Source: Cymbidium sinense
Taxonomy: Eukaryota; Streptophyta; Magnoliopsida; Asparagales; Orchidaceae
Assembly: GCA_021442155.1 (NCBI GenBank)
Contig: CM038218.1
Coordinates: 62,400,268 to 62,464,267 of the forward strand
Direction of reading: 5' to 3'
DNA: 64,000 nucleotides
The notes under the pieces were generated by a model. That model was not told where the DNA came from. It made no database searches and saw nothing but the letters and a program-made list of their open reading frames with translations. Numbering within the stretch: position 1 is the first letter of the stretch; the number at the start of each line of letters is the position of its first letter. The position numbers and the translations under genes were made by a program. Positions 50,343 to 61,700 of the stretch are shown here, one piece after another.

Positions 50343-52839
50343 CTTAAAACTTTCATACATCTGAATATGTATTTAGCTAATGAATGAACCAATCATATGA
50401 TTTAGAAAGATATGCATTCATATTTTGTTCAAGTGGTTGGAGTGATCAGTCAAATGATTTAGAGTTCTTTTCTTATGCTTTTGTATAAGAATTTAGATAG
50501 AGCATTAAATTAATTTGATAAAATAATTCAATCAAATGAAACATCAATTTCAAGTACATTTGCTTACATTCATCATTTAAGTGTGCTAAGGTATAAATTA
50601 CATGTATAGTTATGTTTAGGACTTAATCATATACATGCTATATATGATGAAAAGAAATGAACAAACATGTGTTATGTGATAGTAATTAATTTCAATCAAT
50701 CTTAAGATGTCTTCCTTATTGAATGAGATTATTTAAAGTGAAACTAAACTTAGGATTAATTTAAAATATGCAATAAACCATTCATTAAAGGGAGTTCATT
50801 TAATTAATTTGCTTTAGATGTGACTTAAGGTAGGGATAAAAGAGAGTTATCTTCTCTTTCATTCTCTTTAAAATACTTAGTTGTTTAGTGTTGGTCAAAT
50901 GAAATAAAAGAAACACTAAGAAAAATTTGTAAATCAATTAAACCATTTAAATTGAAACCACCCTTTATAATTAAATGCCTTTTGTACTTAGAAAATGATA
51001 ACTCTAAAGCCTAGTTAGAACATACAACATAAGCCTTAATACACACACATTAGATTAAATCACCATTTCTAGCTCTATATTAGGGCGGTGCATGTCAAGA
51101 TGTATGTTTATTTTTTGATGCATTATTGTATATCAGATGTTAGGGTTTATACTTCGTTGACTAGGTGTTAGGCTATGATTAGCATAATTATATCTTATGT
51201 AGGAGATTATGCTTAAGGAGTGCTTAAAATAAATATAAATGCCCTCTTTTGCAGGTTGCTTAACCCCTAAGCATAATCTAAGTTAAGACAGGTGGACTTG
51301 GTTACCCATATGTAGGGTGCTAAGTCCAAATTATACATATAATTGCTTGGCCTGTATGATGTGTTTAGCTAACACTTATTTTGCAGGTGTGATTAGATTT
51401 ACTTTTTCTATTTTTAATGTAATTGTGCATTAGGAATTAGGATTAGTGTTATGGAGAATTAGGATGAGCGGAGGCTAGAAGATTTTGTCCTGGGAGGCCC
51501 CTGTAATGCCTTTGAAGCAAGCAAATCCAAAGGAGGAATGAAGAAGACATGAAGAAAGAAGATATGAAGATCCCCTATAGCATTTATTCATTTATAATTA
51601 CAATTATTCTTTCATATACTGGGTTGTATAAGGTTAGAGCTCGGGTACCCATTTCTCTTTTCGAGTTGTACAACGGTACCTCACCGCACCCGCCTATTAT
51701 TCTTTTATATTTGTTTGATGCTTTATTTACAATTGTGTTATATAAATGACATGTATTTTCTTAATTTTTTCATGTATGATGATTTAATGTGTGGCCTAGT
51801 TTCGATTGAGCTCTTAGAGAAAAATTAATTTTTCTATCCCAACTATAACTTATAATTAATTTTCTAAATAGCTCATAACCTCATTTAAATACTAGGTATT
51901 AAATAAAGATAATTAAAAGATTTAATAACCCCTTAACTAAATGTTGTATGTTTAATATCATGCATATTATCTTATTTCATTCTTGCTAAGAGAGGGTTTT
52001 CATCCTTACATGATAGGGGAAGACTTGACCTTTGAGGGTCTCTCTTGTGGTAGAAAATACATCTTTATCTCTGATTTAGTCAATAATTCTATTTCATCAT
52101 GCATTTAAACATATAAAATCTTATAGCCTTTATCAAAATAAAGAGTCTAAAATTAAATAAAATTTGATAAAATTTGCATTAGACTAAGTCATTATTATAC
52201 CACTTATGCTCTAGTATTTTAGGGAGTGGGTTTAAAGACTTTAGCTTTCTTTTTAATAATAACAACCTAACCATTTTGCAAAATATATGACTTGACCACA
52301 TGATTTTAAAATGTAGGAGTTAGCTGGATACCACTCTAGACGGTTATAAGTCCAGCAGTCGGGTGGTTTACCATCTCTTGTGGAGGTAAATCATATACTC
52401 ATTTCCGCTTAGATTTAGGACGTGTTTTGGCCTTCACTGAAGCTCCCTAGATTTAGGATCTAAGATTATTGTTTCCTTCGAGCTATAAGCATAAATTATC
52501 ACCTCTTAGGCATTTTTACAATCTTGTATTGTGGGATTATAAGCTTTAGCTTTCTAATAAAATTTTAACTCAAATATATAATTCTCTTCAATTTCAAATA
52601 TATAAAGCCCAACCATAGGATAGTTTGGGATGCTCACTAAGCTTCTTAGTATCATGAGCATCCCCTACTCATTTCATTTTGGCTTTGATAATAAGTCTCT
52701 CCTTTTGATCTATCCCACTTGATTTTTTCAAACATAACCAATTTATTGATAGTCTATCTTTGAAATTTTTGGAGACAATAATTTTCTACTTTAATCGAGA
52801 GTATTCCTAAGAGACCCACCTTCCTTAGGATGTAATTAA

Positions 52840-52861
52840 CTATGGGGGCTTGCCCCCATAG
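52840..52861 (+). other. Perfect G/C-stem hairpin of B2
   Basis: Ten-base arms CTATGGGGGC and GCCCCCATAG around a TT loop. Confidence 0.7.
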
Positions 52862-52993
52862 AGAACTTTAAAACCTGGTTTAAATAAACTATACTTTATT
52901 CATCCATATAAAAGTAGGGGAAAAATCTCTGGTATATTCGAAGACCCACCATGCCTTAGGAGTCCTTATTAGGTGATTAGGTCTATTATAGGG

Positions 52994-53025
52994 TAGTGAT
53001 TTCTGTCTTTTAAGATAGTGCACTA
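52994..53025 (+). other. 32-nt two-tier hairpin of B2
   Basis: Outer TAGTG/CACTA, inner CTGTCT/AGATAG with one wobble, loop TTTA. Confidence 0.65.
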
Positions 53026-53114
53026 TTCCTTGATGTCGTATTAGCTCACCTCAATAAGTACACCCTCAGATCTGCGTGGTGTCTCCCATATATAAATTAA
53101 AAATAAACACCACA

Positions 53115-53684
53115 AAGTCCTAGCCTTCTAATAAAATTTCAACTCAAATAAATAAATCTCCTCAACTTCAAACACATAAATCCTAATCATAGGTTAGGTT
53201 GGAATGCTCACTAGATTTCCTAGTATCATGAGCATTCTCTACTCATCTCCTTTGACTTTGATAATAAGTCTTCTCTTTGATATTTCCCATTTGATTTTCT
53301 AATATAATTAATTTATTGATAGTCTTATCTTTGAAATATTTGGAGATAATAATTTCCTACTTTAATTGAGAGTATTCCTAAGAGATTTCATTCTTTAGGA
53401 TATAATTAACTATGGGGGCTTGCCCCCATAAGGAACTTTAAAACTCAATTTAATATAAACCCTATTTTATTCATCCATGTAAAGTAGGAGAAAAATCTCT
53501 AGTATATTTGAAGACCCATCATGTCTTATGAGTAATTATTAGGTGATTAGGTCCATTATAGGGTGATGATTTCTATCTGCCAAGATAGTGCACCATTCCT
53601 TAATATCGTACCCGATCACTTTAATAAGTACACCCTCAGATCTGCGTGGTGTCTTCCATATACATATCGAAAATAAACACCACA
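53115..53684 (+). mobile_element. Giant element B0, third fragment (3' end)
   Basis: It begins with AAGTCC (the right target duplication of B2) and completes B0, repeating the B2 sequence from 52,548 at an offset of about 570 bases. It ends AAATAAACACCACA at 53,684. It contains the hairpins at 53,410-53,431 and 53,564-53,595. What looks like a tandem duplication of 570 bp is therefore the seam of a nested insertion. Confidence 0.78.
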
Positions 53685-53801
53685 CCAAAAATGGCGTAAA
53701 GCCCAAAAAAAAGAAAAGAAAAGTAAAAACATAAATATGAGCTTCTATCTTATTATTAAAAAATCTATTTGCCAAAAGTTCTTTTAGTTAGTTACAATGC
53801 C

Positions 53802-53845
<44 letters not shown>

Positions 53846-55440
53846 TTCCACTACCATTAGCTAAACAAAAGAAAAGTAAAAAAAGTAAAAAAAAAAGGAT
53901 ACATAATAATTATATTAAAATAAAAAATACTAAATGTGGTGATTTAAAAAGAGAGAGTAATAAAGGAAGTTGATGAATTGAGCTATATGTGGATATAACA
54001 AACTTAATGGTTGCATAAGTCTTTCTTATTGTTTGAATAATTTGTATCATGTGATCCAAGTACTTGTGTAATATTTTAATGATGATATTGTGATGAAGAA
54101 TTATTGCTTGTGCAAGCCCTGTTTAAACCATATGAAGTTTAAATGATATTATATCACATGATTGCTCGAACTTTGATTGAATTTTATTCAAATATGTTAG
54201 AACTTAATTTAAAAATAGATTCAAATCTTATTCAAATCATATTTAAATATTAATGAAACATATTTTAAAACCTAGTTCAAATCTTATTTAGTTTATTTGG
54301 ACAAAATTTGAGCATTTTTTCAAATCATGTTTTGGCATATTCAAGGGCGGACTCATGTATATTGCTTCCCCTGAATTTTATAATTTTTTTATAGGAGATG
54401 AGCAAATTAGTCATCCCTCCCCTAAAGTTTATTTTTGTCCTCCACTTTTTTCCTAATAAGTGAATTTGCCTATCTTGAGAGGAGAGGCTAATTCCATCTC
54501 TATTTTAAACACTTTTTTTTAAAGCAAATGTTAGTTTTGGATTTGTTTAAATAATGTTAAGGCATGGTTTGATTAATATTTAAACATATTTTGAACTCTT
54601 TTCAAAGCAGATAATAGTTTTATTTATATATCTTAGCACAATTTTTTTAAAGATGAATCAAATATCTACATTCTTGTGATATACAGTTGATAGTGAAAAC
54701 ATGGCAGCCAAATAAATCAGATATTTATTGAAAATTGAGTCTCCAAAAGATCATATATATACTTTATATACAATGTTACAAAAACCAATGACTAATTTAC
54801 CTTAAAAGTCCATGATAACAATTCTTCCCATAGAGATAATGACAAATTATTATTTTTCCCCAAAAAATAGCATTAGAATTCAAAAGAAGAAAAAGATGAG
54901 ATACAAATTAGATGCATTTATCCTCGAAAAAAGGCCATAACTGAATTAACTGTAAGGCCAAATTATTTTACTTTTATGACACCTTTTAATATATTATTGT
55001 CATGATTACAACAATGCAATTATATTTGATGTTAGAATTTATTATTTATTTTTTTGATGATTTGTCTAAAAATTCTATTTAATGTGATTTAATGAGTGCT
55101 ATTATTTAATTAATTTAGTATAGCAATCATTATTTTATTATACTAAAAACTATATACTTGAAATTGTGATGGCATATTGCATATGTTGAACTTAAAAAAA
55201 TCTAAATTATTGTAATACCTACTATTATAACTTGTTCAAATTTTGATAAAAAGTTTAAATTTTATTTGAGTTATTATAAACATATTTGAAAACTTGATTT
55301 ATACATTGTTTGAATCTTGTTAGATTCTTATTTGAACTTCTCTTTTTGAATCTTATTGAAACTCAATTTGAACCAAATTTATAGTTGAATCTTTACTCGA
55401 TTTTTATTTATTTATTTATTTTTTTGAAATATTACGTTGT
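53685..55440. other. Spacer between repeat nest and gene, no gene seen
   Basis: AT-rich DNA with a (TA)n array at 53,805-53,843. A pyrimidine-rich segment at 54,356-54,500 (CCCCTGAATTTTATAATT, TCCCTCCCCTAAAGTTT) resembles common plant TE debris. Elsewhere it is degenerate AAATCTTATTCAAAT-type sequence. Confidence 0.5.
53805..53843. repeat. (TA)n microsatellite
   Basis: About 19 perfect TA units just beyond the end of B0. Confidence 0.9.
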
Positions 55441-55448
55441 ATTATACG

Positions 55449-55455
55449 TATAAAG
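55449..55455 (+). promoter_or_regulatory. Candidate TATA box of the 55.6-kb gene
   Basis: TATAAAG lies about 150 bases before the ATG, at the point where base composition changes from AT-rich to GC-richer. The implied start site is near 55,480. A CT-rich leader (TTCGACTCTCGCTTTCTCATTCCC) follows, as in many plant genes. Confidence 0.5.
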
Positions 55456-55600
55456 TCAAATTCCTCTCCTGTGAGAAGGCCATCGGTTTTCAAGGGGACT
55501 TCGACTCTCGCTTTCTCATTCCCTCTATCCACATAGTTAAAAGGCCTGGAGGCTGGAGCTGAATCTAATCGTGTTTGTCCTCTTTAGATCTGTGGGCGTC

Positions 55601-57318
55601 ATGGTCGTCCGTCTGAGATCTCCAAATCTACTCGCCGCCTGTCTCGCTATCGTCATCCTTATCGTTGCACCGGCGTCTGCGTCGGAGTCCGATCACAAGG
55701 TACTCTGCTCGATCCCTGATCCCAGGTTTCTAGATCGGATGTTTTACCTGCGGGAGCCTTATTCCCTCTTTCGTCCTCTGCTGTCTTAGACCTTATTGAT
55801 TCACATTCGTTTCGGATCTCGTCTTCGCTAGATCGTACTCTGTCTGTGAAAGGATCATTTTTTTCTCGGTGTCTGTTCATGTGAATTAGATCTGCTTTAG
55901 TCTTCATCACTCTTCGCTGGTAGAGTTATGTATGAGCCGGAGGGAATTCCACCAGATTGTTTCTTTGATTTTATGTTCTCTACTAAGTGCTATTTCACAG
56001 CAAGCCGAAATTCTGAAATACTGAATGCTGTGTTTTATAATTATTGGTTGAAAAAAAATGAAGTGCTTGTGTTCATTTTTCTATTTTTACCGTTATTTTT
56101 CTTTGTTTTACCTCTTAATAGTATAAAATTGTTATTAACTGCATTCCTTTAAGAAGTGCCTTTTCTATGTACAAACTATATATTCTAGGTTCCCATATTA
56201 ACTTTTGGAACCAATTATATCGCTGTGGGAAATTATTAGGCTTGACTCAGTCCCATCCTTTCTATTGAGTCTCAAGCTGATACGTGTATGATTTTGTCCT
56301 CAAATGAATCAAGAATGCATGTCTTGTTAATTAGAAAACATTTTGCAGTAACATTATTTTGATATTGATCGCATTTTTACATTGCAATGTCTAGCATACT
56401 CGCCCAATGTTTTTTCTGTATTTATCTGCTGTTTTAGCCTTAAAGACTTACATGTTTGAGGCTGTCCGTTTCGGTCATAGCTAGTGTATGAAATTTTTAA
56501 TCTTCGAAATATCCTCTTTTGTGGTATGGACAAAACAATGTGAAAATAATAGGCTACAAAGTGGTATTTATTTTTATTTTATGCTTCAGATGCCCGCCAG
56601 CTTGATTTATTGCTGCATTTTTTGTTGTTTTTCCTCAGCGTTTTATATGTTAATTCTTAGTTACAACACTTGATATTAGCCAAACGAATGAGAAATGTTG
56701 TGTTAATTCTTAGTTGATTGCTTAAATCAGTAATAACTATGTTGTTTATCCTTTGATGAGGTGGACATCTGGTGTAACGTAACATTGTCATAAGCTTTTA
56801 AGAATTTTTGTAGTGACTTATCAAATATATTCTTTGATGGTGATGTACTATTAATCATCAAATATTTAAGAAAATATAAGTGTAAATGTGATGGAGGTTA
56901 GAAAAATATCATATGATTTATTTCAATTAGTCCTGATGTCTACCCATCTTCAAATTCCACATCTTGTTCTTGCTTCAGTCTCTTGGGATTTTTACTCTTT
57001 TCCGTTATTCTCATAATAATAGACTTTTGGTTGCTTTGTCTACTTGTCCTCATTCCTTTCCAATTTACAGGAAAAAGTTTGTTTTTTTTTATTTGTGGTG
57101 GTTAACTCATCTAAAATTCCAACTTACATTTATCCTAAACAAAACATAAACTATGAGTGGGTTTAATTTTTTCTTATTATAGTTGAGAATGACATGATCT
57201 CAAGCCTTTTTTTCCCTAGCTTGAGAAGAAAGGCTATGACACTGTTGTTAAAAGTGCAAGCAAAGTGTCTTCTCTTGTTCAAAAACTCCATGCAGAACAA
57301 AAGAGAGTTCTAAAAATG
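55601..57318 (+). CDS. 5' part of a spliced gene with signal peptide (exons 1-2)
   Basis: Exon 1 is 55,601-55,699 (33 codons): MVVRLRSPN, a hydrophobic core LLAACLAIVILIVA, then PASASESDHK, a classic signal peptide with cleavage likely after ASA or SAS. It ends AAG|GTACTC in phase 0. Exon 2 is 57,220-57,318 (33 codons), preceded by TTTTTTTCCCTAG and followed by GTAATT, also phase 0. It reads LEKKGYDTVVKSASKVSSLV then QKLHAEQKRVLKM, a charged, probably helical segment. The local GC rise, CT-rich leader and clean splice signals make it the only credible host gene here. Later exons were not found, so introns may be long or the gene broken. The product is not recognised. The SESDHK end recalls nonaspanin (TM9SF) first exons, but exon 2 does not fit that family. 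Confidence 0.65.
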
Positions 57319-58900
57319 GTAATTTATCCATTTGCACATTAAGCATAGAAGTGCTCAAAGCATGCGTTAGCAATGCATGTTTTTTTTTATTATTGGCTTA
57401 GTTATTTTTACACCTTTTGCTGGTTCGCTTAGTTTTCTATTTTTGAACTCCTCATAGAAATCTTTCTTTTTTAAATCTTCACATTGCCTGTCTCCGTCAT
57501 TTATATTTCTTAGATGTTGTATGGTTTTACATGGTATTTATCCTTCTTTTTCTATTGAAGTTTGAAATGATTCTTCCTTGTTGATATTGATTGTACTTTG
57601 ATAGCGTTCAGATGTTTTTTAACCTTTTGTTATGATTAATGTTGTTTGCTTCTAAGTTTAAGGATGCAATCATATTTTTATTGTCATGTTTTTTATATAA
57701 TAAATTCTACAAGTTATTTAGTGTTAGTTATAATATTATTATTCCACCTAATTTGACTTAACCATCTCGCTTGATATTTTATGTTAACATAATATTAATG
57801 TGCAATAGCACAAATGTGAGAAACCTAACATAACAAATATAAATACAAACCACACAATAATTATGCTTGCAAAAAGATCAAATAATTTGTTAAGCTTCAA
57901 AAATGGTATATGAAGAAATTGAACTTTCTACGAAGTTGGAGATAAGAGTAGTTGTACCAATTTTCCTATATAGCAAGTTGAGAGAGGAAACAACCAACTT
58001 ATATGAAATTGAGGGTTGGAAGTGGAGAAGAAGACGTTATTATTATAGTAGTTTCTCTCTTCCTTTTTCTATTAAAAATGCCAAATGAAGGTTTCTCCTT
58101 GTATGGATGCAAGGTTCTTTTTTTTGCTCAAACTAAAAGTATCAATACCTTCTACCCCATAAAGAAGCTAAATGTGTCCCCCTGCATTCACATGAAAAAC
58201 TCATTCTCCTTTTCCCCCTCCTCTCTTTTTGCATTCTTTTAATTTGCTTTGTTATTATGAAAACTTATAATTAATTACAAGATATCATAAGATTTTATCG
58301 TATCTCTTAAAGTCAATTAAAGATCTTATCAATCATAAAGAAGATGTTTGAAAATCTCAATCCAATATTTATAATGTTTAGGATAACGTCATCATATATT
58401 ATATAGATTTGATGAGGAAACTGGTATTCCATTTCGAGGCAATAATTTCATTGTTTTGAGCTTAATGTGCATTATATAATACCTCTTTATGCGACACCTC
58501 CAACTTATTATTCAATAAAGTTAATTGAGGCTTTGTAAACCCTTAGCTTTTTTATGAGTACAACTTTAACATGCATGTCTATAGGATTTTATACACCCTT
58601 GACCTTAATTAGCTGTAGACACCTTTTAGCAAGCTACATTTATAGTCATATTTTAAATGTTTGTATTTTTCCCTGGAGTGAAAGGAGATATTTTTTTCCT
58701 AAGTGTATTATGCATTGACTATCACTGAAGTGTGTAATGTTCTATTTTCTATCTAATTCTTATAGATTTTTTTTTTCCAAACCATCTCCTTATTGTTTTT
58801 AGTGATTGCTACATGCTATGCTTCTATTATTTGATAATGCATCTATCTTTTATTGATATGCCACCAATTAATGATGATGCCACCCAACTTGTAGATATAC
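57319..58900. other. Probable intron of the 55.6-kb gene, no exon found
   Basis: T-rich, intron-like sequence with short open frames that resemble no family. I found no convincing AG...GT exon. The AG near 58,761 before a T-run is not followed by coding-like sequence. Confidence 0.4.
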
Positions 58901-59700
58901 CTAGTTGTACTTATATTGGCGGAACGAAAAAAGGGGAGAAGGGTGGTGGCGGGGAGGGGGGGGAAGCTCTAACCGACCAAGCAATTATTCTCCATGAGTT
59001 GGAACAGTTGCGGGAATGTTTAGGGGTCAAAACTATTAGAAGAGGAGCATCAACGGAACTCACGAACCGACGGACACACGCACCTAAGTTGAGAGAAAAA
59101 GAGAGGGAGATTGAGAGAGAAGGAAGCCTATCCTATCCTAGTCGGTCGAATCCCCTTAACTGCTGAAGCCCTAGCCGTTCGCTTCTCTCCCCTTCGTCAC
59201 ATGTGGAGAAGCTGTCAACCCCCTTTGTGAGTTTGACTGAAGCCACAAACTCCACCTTACCCGTTTGAATCCCTAGCCGACCGATTGAATCCTCCTAGCT
59301 TGCCAAGCCTTGCTCATGTGAAGTTGTTGACCTTTGCTCACGTGAAACTCTAGTCATCGACCTCACGCGAAGAGAAGAGGATGATTGGCCTAGCTGATCC
59401 TTGCCCTAGTCGAGCCATGCCTTCCTTGTGCACGCGTGAGAGAAAACCGAGCCGTTGACTTAAAGGAAAATTAGGAGTCCCAATCTCTACTTTGCCCCTC
59501 TCTCTTAAGTCTTGGGTTAAATCGAAGCCCTTTACCGTCGTTACAAGTCTTAAAATTTGAAGACTCATGTCCATTGATCTTGGATCTGGCTGAGAAATTT
59601 ACAAAGACCTCCATCATAGATCTTGGATATGGTTTGAAATAAAAGTCCCTCCTCTACCGATCTTGGATGCGCAACAAAGGAGAAGAGTACGTATCGCATT
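58901..59700. other. GC-richer insert of unknown origin
   Basis: Clearly GC-richer than its flanks, starting with a G-rich run (GGTGGTGGCGGGGAGGGGGG at 58,943). It continues with repeated CCTAGCCG-type phrases (59,168-59,290) and three GATCTTGGAT repeats (59,576-59,670). The 117-codon frame at 58,813-59,166 spans the boundary and is not family-like. Possibly the untranslated end or LTR of a transposon. Confidence 0.4.
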
Positions 59701-60329
59701 AAATTTTGTGATTATAGTATTGCTAAATCATTATATTGCCGAAATTTTATGGAAACTACTAAGCCGAAATATATTTCATAAAAAATCATTAAAATGAGGA
59801 AAAATGAATTAAATAATATGATAAAAATCATTCATATTAAAAATAAATATTAAATAAATCAAATGTTGCAATTATCAAATGGAAATTAATTTGCACTCCC
59901 TTCTCTCATATTAAAATAACATATTTAATCAATTGAATATTAAAATCTTAAAGATCCGAGCCTAGACCGTCAATTCTTTTGATGAAATGACAATCCCATG
60001 CAAACACAGTCATGAACAATAATCAATTATTTGGTTAATCAAACATAATGTGTTAGGGGCCCAAATATGATCTAATGATCAATATAATCAAGGCGGCCTT
60101 GTCAACTATTTAAGATTTGTCTCATTCACATAAACATTAGAATTTGGATACTAACATTGAAATAGATGCAGGTCTAATTGATTAATTAATTGTTTAAGTA
60201 GATACAAAATATTGAAAGCCTAAATACATCATGATTAATTTTGATAAAATTAGAGCTCATATCGAATGCAAAAATGAGATTGAATTAAAGATTTATTTCA
60301 AGACACAAATTATGGCATTCCAAAGGGAT
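59701..60329. other. AT-rich spacer, no gene seen
   Basis: Low-complexity AT-rich sequence without open frames of interest. It may belong to the diverged giant-element relative that ends near 61,420, but I cannot align it. Confidence 0.3.
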
Positions 60330-60985
60330 GTGAGTTTAATCTAATTGCACTCTAATAGATTTAAGTCCAATCTATATTTGTCATGCAAATATTACATCAT
60401 CCAAATTGACAGTCGAATGGATGTAAGTCTAGTCACTTGTTTGCCATGCGAACTTCCCTAAAATTGACATTTTAAGGGGATGTAAGTCTAATCCTAATTA
60501 GCATTTCAAAGGGATTTAAATCAAATCCTAATTGACATTCCAAAAGGCTATAAGCCTAACTTACATTTGCAATACAAACATTAATCCTAATTGGCATTTC
60601 AAAGAGATGTAAGTCTAGTTATTTGTTTGCCATGCGAACTTTAATACAAATTGACATTCCAAAGAGATGTAAGTTCAATCTTAATCGGCATTTCATGGAT
60701 GTAAACCCAATGTTTGTCTGCAATGCAAACTTCAATCAACATGTTGAATATTGCCAATCCAATTGATGTAAATGTTTGTCTGCAAAGCAAACTTCACTCT
60801 CAAATTTTGGCTTTTTAATAGATGTAAGTCAACTAATATTTGCAATGCAAACATCAAATCAAAATCAATATTCCAATGGATGTAAGTCGAACCTATGTTT
60901 GCAATTCAAACATTACTCTAAACTAGGTTTTTCAATGGACATATGCCCAACATATGTCTGCAATGCAGACTTCGTAAAATTGAAT
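60330..60985 (+). repeat. ~60-bp degenerate tandem array with internal palindrome
   Basis: About ten units combining GCATTTCAAAGGGATGTAAGTC with TTTGCAATGCAAACATTAATC. The phrase ATGGATGTAAG recurs near 60,419, 60,473, 60,603, 60,663, 60,818 and 60,873. The core TGTTTGC-AT-GCAAACA is palindromic or nearly so in most units. Confidence 0.75.
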
Positions 60986-61420
60986 TATTGGGTATACTTT
61001 TAAGTTAAGTTTAACTTTCACTAAACAACTGCACAACACACGCACAACAATCCTAGTCTACTCGGGATTCTTGGGATGAGGCAACCCATGATTACTAATC
61101 AGATTCCCTAGACAGTATAGCTAAGAGTCCTCTAATGTTCGTAGATTAGAATAACGGTAGTCCTGGGATGATAGAATCATGGGATCTTGATCGGGACTAT
61201 CCTCTTTTTTTCTTTTAGACAATCATTCACACTACACCTGCTAAGCATTGGTTTATGTTGGGGATTAATATCTATTTTCAACATTAATCGAGAATGCTCT
61301 TCTATTGCGGTAAGAGGGGTAATTAATTATGGATGATTGCGTCCATAAGAAGTAGAACCTATGTCTAAATAAACTCTAACACAATATTGGAGATAATTTG
61401 GTTCAATAAAAATCAATCCG
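60986..61420 (+). mobile_element. Diverged relative of the giant element (3' portion)
   Basis: ATTAATCGAGAATGCTC, TAATTAATTATGGATG and CGTCCATAAGAAG, then GTCTAAATAAACTCTA, align in order with the 3' part of A2/B2 (TTAATTGAGAGTATTCC, TAATTAACTATGGGGG, TTTAAATAAACTATA). The G/C hairpin is kept with changed bases at 61,328-61,347. The extent upstream is unknown. Confidence 0.55.
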
Positions 61421-61504
61421 CCTCTTGAAGAATGAACTCTCTAAGCACCCTAAAGATGGTGGAGATTTTGAAGTGTTTTTCCTAAGTAAGCAACTTCTAA
61501 GCAT

Positions 61505-61700
61505 ATCTAGATGTCCTCCTAGATCTGCATCAACATATCCATACAATTTAAAATCAGCTCTTTTTAATTTCATAAGTTGTTGATTGTATCTTTATACTGA
61601 TAGCTATCACTGCTTGTGTAATACTTGGTCTTATGCAAATTATTTTATGCATGAAATAGCCAATTCTTGAAGCATATATGACTATAGCAATGTAATCTTT
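61505..61700 (-). pseudogene. Ty1/copia pol remnant (RT end and RNase H start)
   Basis: On the minus strand, 61,700-61,585 gives DYIAIVIYASRIGYFMHKII then CIRPSITQAV, matching the copia YASAVGSLMYA...CTRPDIxYAV region. After a stop, LYGYVDADLGGHLD (about 61,550-61,505) matches the copia RNase H start GYxDADWxGDLD. The normal spacing between these motifs is shortened, so there is an internal deletion. It is a dead fragment lying next to the diverged giant-element relative. Confidence 0.65.

Larger units (their letters stand above)
44941..53114 (+). mobile_element. Giant non-coding LTR-like element, copy B2 (complete)
   Basis: At 8.17 kb this is the complete, uninterrupted copy. It starts TGTTGATCTCATTTTTGG and ends AAATAAACACCACA. 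Sense order is terminal hairpin with one wobble, AT-rich tandem region (45,480-46,030), TTGACC tract (46,230-47,090), gene-like section (47,100-48,100), GC-rich core (48,290-48,440) with GTCTGATC/GATCGGAT hairpin (48,295-48,313), AT-rich half with duplicated modules (49,990-50,342), a TA microsatellite, and hairpins at 52,840-52,861 and 52,994-53,025. A TATATAAA motif lies 20-30 bases before the 3' end. No retrotransposon protein domain was seen. It sits in B0. Confidence 0.82.

Noticed and set aside
52548..53694. Apparent ~570-bp tandem duplication
   Set aside because: Explained as B2's 3' end followed by the resumed 3' end of B0 after a nested insertion. AAGTC marks the seam on both sides of B2.
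58813..59166. 117-codon plus-strand open frame as a gene
   Set aside because: It spans a sharp base-composition boundary, has a Gly run from a G-rich tract and Glu/Arg runs from GAGA repeats, and no recognisable family.
60330..60985. CRISPR-like array
   Set aside because: Units are degenerate throughout with no constant repeat and unique spacer pattern, in a plant genome. It is an ordinary tandem repeat.
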